A stretch of 64,000 nucleotides of DNA from positions 2,170,001 through 2,234,000 of the forward strand of contig NZ_BAAAWH010000001.1 of NCBI RefSeq assembly GCF_039534975.1, in the 5' to 3' direction. Position numbers and translations under genes: made by a program. Of this stretch, positions 63,354 through 64,000 are shown one piece after another (positions within the stretch are counted from its first letter, which is position 1; every line of letters begins with the position of its first letter). This stretch comes from Microbacterium terregens (GTDB lineage Bacteria > Actinomycetota > Actinomycetes > Actinomycetales > Microbacteriaceae). Below the pieces are notes generated by a model. That model made no database searches. It saw only the letters and a list, made by a program, of their open reading frames with translations, and was not told the origin of the DNA.

Positions 63354-64000
63354 ATGGGCGGGCTCGACGCGGCCGCGCCGCTCAACCGCGAGAACCATCG
63401 CCGACCGCGCCGGAAGCGCGGCGAAGCCGTAGGCGACCGTGCCGCCGGCGTCGGTGGTCAGGAGGACGGCAGAGGTCGCCGGCACGGGCGGCCTCACCGG
63501 GACGTGGGAGAAGTTCACAAGGATCTGTGTCAGCCCGCGCGTGAGGCGGAAGACGCGAGTGATCTCATCGGCCTCCGCCTGCACGGAGCCGAACGCCGGG
63601 TCGGTGAGGTCGGGCACGTCTCGGCGGAGCGAGATCAGGTCGCGGTAGAGCGTGAGGACGCGGGCGTGCATGCCCTCCGTGCGCTCGTCCCAGTGCAGCG
63701 TGGAGCGCACGAACGTCTCGGGGTCCTGGGGATCCGGAACGACGGCCGGATCCCAGCCCATCGCGGCGAACTCGGCGATGCGACCCTCAGCGGTCGCGCG
63801 TCCGAGCTCTGGTTCGGGATGCGACGTGAAGAACTGCCACGGTGTCGATGCCGCCCACTCCTCGCCCATGAAGAGCATCGGGGTGAACGGCGAGAGGACC
63901 GTGAGCACCGCGGTGATCGCCAGCCCGCCCTCGTCGAGCGTCTGCGACAGGCGGTCGCCGGCGGCTCGATTACCGATCTGATCATGGTCCTGGCTGAACG
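63351..64000 (-). CDS. treZ: malto-oligosyltrehalose trehalohydrolase, C-terminal part
   Basis: The 3' part of a GH13 trehalohydrolase that releases trehalose from maltooligosyl-trehalose made by TreY; the gene runs past the right edge (in-frame codons from 63998). The GH13 region IV is present as [12 protein letters not shown] with the stabilising Asp, then [12 protein letters not shown] and the C-terminal beta domain. The catalytic nucleophile and acid would be outside the window. Together with glgX, glgE and glgB it connects glycogen and trehalose. Confidence 0.9.
   Translation of the reverse strand, partial: FSQDHDQIGNRAAGDRLSQTLDEGGLAITAVLTVLSPFTPMLFMGEEWAASTPWQFFTSHPEPELGRATAEGRIAEFAAMGWDPAVVPDPQDPETFVRSTLHWDERTEGMHARVLTLYRDLISLRRDVPDLTDPAFGSVQAEADEITRVFRLTRGLTQILVNFSHVPVRPPVPATSAVLLTTDAGGTVAYGFAALPARSAMVLAVERRGRVEPAH

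Overview
The window is high-GC actinobacterial chromosome, most likely from Microbacteriaceae and close to Microbacterium. The evidence is the uniformly G/C-ending codons, the GatCAB amidotransferase, mycobacterial-type RpiB and GlbO, the GlgE maltosyltransferase, GTG starts, and a gene order rplS-lepB-rnhB ... yraN-yifB-dprA-xerC-M23-rpsB-tsf-pyrH-frr-cdsA that matches other Actinobacteria. I see no plasmid, phage, transposon, CRISPR or island signal. This is core chromosome.

Layout. 1-4.7 kb: amidohydrolase (cut by the edge), PaiB-like flavoprotein, Nei-type glycosylase, RpiB, then an ArsR regulator coupled to a SulP transporter. 4.7-12.8 kb: PepN, MscS, GlbO, a KstD-like FAD dehydrogenase and two thioesterases. 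12.8-18.5 kb: EttA, a lipoprotein, SSB, and a divergent MocR/YczE pair. 18.6-21.6 kb: tRNA-Arg, orn, tRNA-His, a zincin, ClpS, DUF2017, a P-loop kinase and a GerW-like protein. 21.6-28 kb: DinB, gatB-gatA-gatC, and an AMP-dependent acyl-CoA ligase broken by one frameshift. 28-36.5 kb: cupin, serine hydrolase, alcohol dehydrogenase, YciI, LigA, MnmA, cysteine desulfurase. 36.5-43 kb: glgX-glgE-glgB. 43-48.7 kb: CnoX-like thioredoxin, a membrane/lipoprotein fusion, an AI-2E exporter, a hydrolase and a lytic transglycosylase. 48.7-62 kb: DivIVA-domain protein and the conserved cdsA-to-rplS block. 62-64 kb: map, a small membrane protein, and the 3' part of treZ.

Themes. Cysteine desulfurase and MnmA make the s2U34 tRNA modification. 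GatCAB makes Gln-tRNA(Gln). GlgX, GlgE, GlgB and TreZ link alpha-glucan and trehalose metabolism. The rpsB-tsf-pyrH-frr-cdsA and rplS-lepB-rnhB blocks are translation, secretion and lipid housekeeping. orn, clpS, pepN and map serve RNA and protein turnover.

The most distinctive signal is regulatory. About eighteen genes have a TANNNT -10 hexamer ending exactly 6 or 7 nt before the start codon, which means leaderless transcription. This pattern fixes several start codons (PaiB-like, MscS, Orn) and exposes compact divergent promoters. Other points of interest are an operator palindrome over the ArsR start, a zincin gene starting right after the tRNA-His CCA, an internal lipobox in a 610-residue membrane protein, an M23 protein lacking its catalytic histidines, and two REP-like palindromes. 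I found no convincing undescribed multi-gene system.
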